Assembly: GCA_902795955.1 (NCBI GenBank)
Contig: CADBNJ010000259.1
Coordinates: 1-7,103, forward strand
Length of the DNA stretch: 7,103 nucleotides
Reading direction: 5' to 3'
Origin: Oscillospiraceae bacterium
GTDB lineage: Bacteria; Bacillota; Clostridia; Saccharofermentanales; Saccharofermentanaceae
The notes under the pieces are model-generated. The model worked only from the letters and a program-made list of their open reading frames with translations, made no database searches and had not been told where the DNA came from. Below, in pieces: positions 6,002 to 7,103 of the stretch (position 1 is the stretch's first letter; each line of letters starts with the position of its first letter). Position numbers and translations under genes: made by a program.

Positions 6002-7103
6002 ATGAGCAATATGCTTACAGTACTTATAATCGGTTGCGGAAGAGTTTCCGTCAAACACATCAAAGCCATCAAAGCACTCAAGGACAAGCTGGTTCTCAAA
6101 GGCGTATGCGACGCCAATAAGGATGCTGCAGTGAAGCTCCTCAGGGAATCAGGACTCGAGGGCAAAGCTGAGATCTACACGGATTATAAGGAAGCAATAG
6201 AGAAGGTCAAGCCTGATGTCACGGCTATCACCGTCCCCTCCGGACTGCATTATGCGATCGGCAAATATGCCATGGAGCACGGATCGGACATACTGCTTGA
6301 GAAGCCTATGGCAATGTCTACGGCAGAGGCCCGCGAGATCCACGATGTGGCGCAAAGGACAGGACGCAAGATCGCCATGGGGCACATTTACAGGTATCTT
6401 CCCATCGTAGGACTCGTGCGCGATGATATCGCCAAGGGATTGTACGGCAAAGTTACCCACGGAGCTATCTTCGTCCGCTGGGGCCACGATGATGCATATT
6501 ATGACAGTGCTGCCTGGAGAGGCACATGGGCCAAGGACGGCGGTGCTCTCATGAATCAGACTATACATGCGATAGACCTGCTCGTGTGGCTCATGGGTAC
6601 GGAGCCCTGCGAGGCCGAGGCGATGATCGCCAGGAGGATGAGACACATAGAAGCCGAGGATCTCGGTATGGCAATACTCAGAATGGAGAACGGTGCACTT
6701 GCTTCGATCGAAGGAACAACCTGCACCGACCCTGACCGCCATATGGCTACTTTCACCGTTTTCTGCGAGAAAGCACAGCTGTCCATCGGACTGTCATCAG
6801 GCAAAGCCAAGATGGACATGAGAATGTGGGGCGGCAAGAAGCTCAACGGCAAGTATTTAAGAAGGCAGATCAAGGAATGCGGGCTCATGTATACGATCAA
6901 GAGCGCGATCAATCCGCACCTTGGGATCTACAGGGATCTGGCTGATTCCGTTATCAATAACAAGTCTCCACTGGCAGACAGTTATTCCGGGTTCTCCTCA
7001 GTCGACACGCTTATGGGAATATACAAGTCAGCCAAGGAAGGCAGAGCTGTCGAGCTGCCGCTCAAGGAAGATTTTGCCAGCACGGATATGAGTGATTATA
7101 CTA
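6002..7103 (+). CDS. Gfo/Idh/MocA-family NAD(P)-dependent oxidoreductase (3' end outside window)
   Basis: The frame opens at ATG 6002, 5 nt after a strong GGAGG (5992-5996), and stays open for 367 codons to the window edge. The N-terminal Rossmann fold begins LTVLIIGCGRVSVKHIKAI, with the dinucleotide loop G11-C-G13-R-V-S16. E100-K101-P102 in LLEKPMAMS is the family EKP motif with the catalytic or cofactor-positioning lysine. The C-terminal alpha/beta domain carries WRGTWAKDGGALMNQTIH, with H189 and D192 of the HxxD substrate site. Such enzymes oxidise or epimerise sugars, inositols or nucleotide sugars. The YYDSAAWRGTW segment recalls UDP-sugar 3-dehydrogenases of the WlbA/WbpB type, but the substrate cannot be assigned. 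At 367 residues it is already near the usual family length, so few codons are missing. It is transcribed away from the minus-strand block and may begin another operon. Confidence 0.93.
   Translation, partial: MSNMLTVLIIGCGRVSVKHIKAIKALKDKLVLKGVCDANKDAAVKLLRESGLEGKAEIYTDYKEAIEKVKPDVTAITVPSGLHYAIGKYAMEHGSDILLEKPMAMSTAEAREIHDVAQRTGRKIAMGHIYRYLPIVGLVRDDIAKGLYGKVTHGAIFVRWGHDDAYYDSAAWRGTWAKDGGALMNQTIHAIDLLVWLMGTEPCEAEAMIARRMRHIEAEDLGMAILRMENGALASIEGTTCTDPDRHMATFTVFCEKAQLSIGLSSGKAKMDMRMWGGKKLNGKYLRRQIKECGLMYTIKSAINPHLGIYRDLADSVINNKSPLADSYSGFSSVDTLMGIYKSAKEGRAVELPLKEDFASTDMSDYT

Noticed and set aside
6149..6912. Long minus-strand open frames (6149-6742 and 6556-6912) opposite the oxidoreductase
   Set aside because: They are antisense shadows of a continuous plus-strand frame with clear family motifs; the products are Cys/His/Ser-rich and resemble nothing known to me.
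1..7103. CRISPR array, insertion sequence, phage genes, tRNA or rRNA
   Set aside because: No regularly spaced repeats, transposase or integrase motifs, or tRNA/rRNA-like sequence were seen on either strand.

Overview
The window looks like an ordinary chromosomal stretch from a Gram-positive anaerobe of the class Clostridia, plausibly a gut or rumen fibre-degrading lineage. The reasons are strong GGAGG-type Shine-Dalgarno sites, a Firmicutes-style LexA box, a ruvC-ruvA-ruvB order, a QueH-type rather than QueG-type epoxyqueuosine reductase, and a cellulase resembling Clostridium thermocellum CelC. The genus cannot be fixed from sequence alone. All genes read intact; only the two at the window edges are cut.

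Layout. Positions 1-90 (+) hold the last 29 codons of a gene whose ending resembles RqcH (NFACT family). Facing it on the minus strand is a run of seven genes, read from high to low coordinate. First come a small two-helix membrane protein of unknown function (5436-5903) and a pyrimidine-nucleoside phosphorylase (4101-5423). Then follow ruvC (3493-4053), ruvA (2848-3474), ruvB (1752-2837), queH (1194-1748) and a CelC-like GH5 glycosidase (146-1177). Intergenic gaps from ruvC onward are 3-18 nt, so these five genes probably form one transcript. Divergent from the minus-strand block, a Gfo/Idh/MocA-family oxidoreductase starts at 6002 (+) and runs off the right edge.

Regulation. Two minus-strand promoters can be seen. 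One, with TTGATT-17-TATAAT spacing, precedes ruvC. It carries a SOS/LexA-type box over the predicted transcription start, so the Holliday-junction genes, and possibly queH and the glycosidase behind them, are likely induced by DNA damage. The other has a perfect TATAAT and precedes the membrane protein-phosphorylase pair. A weaker plus-strand promoter for the oxidoreductase lies in the same 98-nt divergent spacer. No convincing rho-independent terminator was found.

How the genes work together. RuvA, RuvB and RuvC form the branch-migration and resolution machine for Holliday junctions. QueH performs the last step of queuosine synthesis in tRNA; ruvAB next to queuosine genes is a familiar bacterial neighbourhood. 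The phosphorylase salvages pyrimidine nucleosides. The GH5 enzyme and the oxidoreductase point to carbohydrate metabolism but have no visible functional link to the rest. I do not see a clearly new biological system. The points most worth checking are the compound LexA operator and the placement of a cytosolic cellulase-like gene at the end of a DNA-repair operon.
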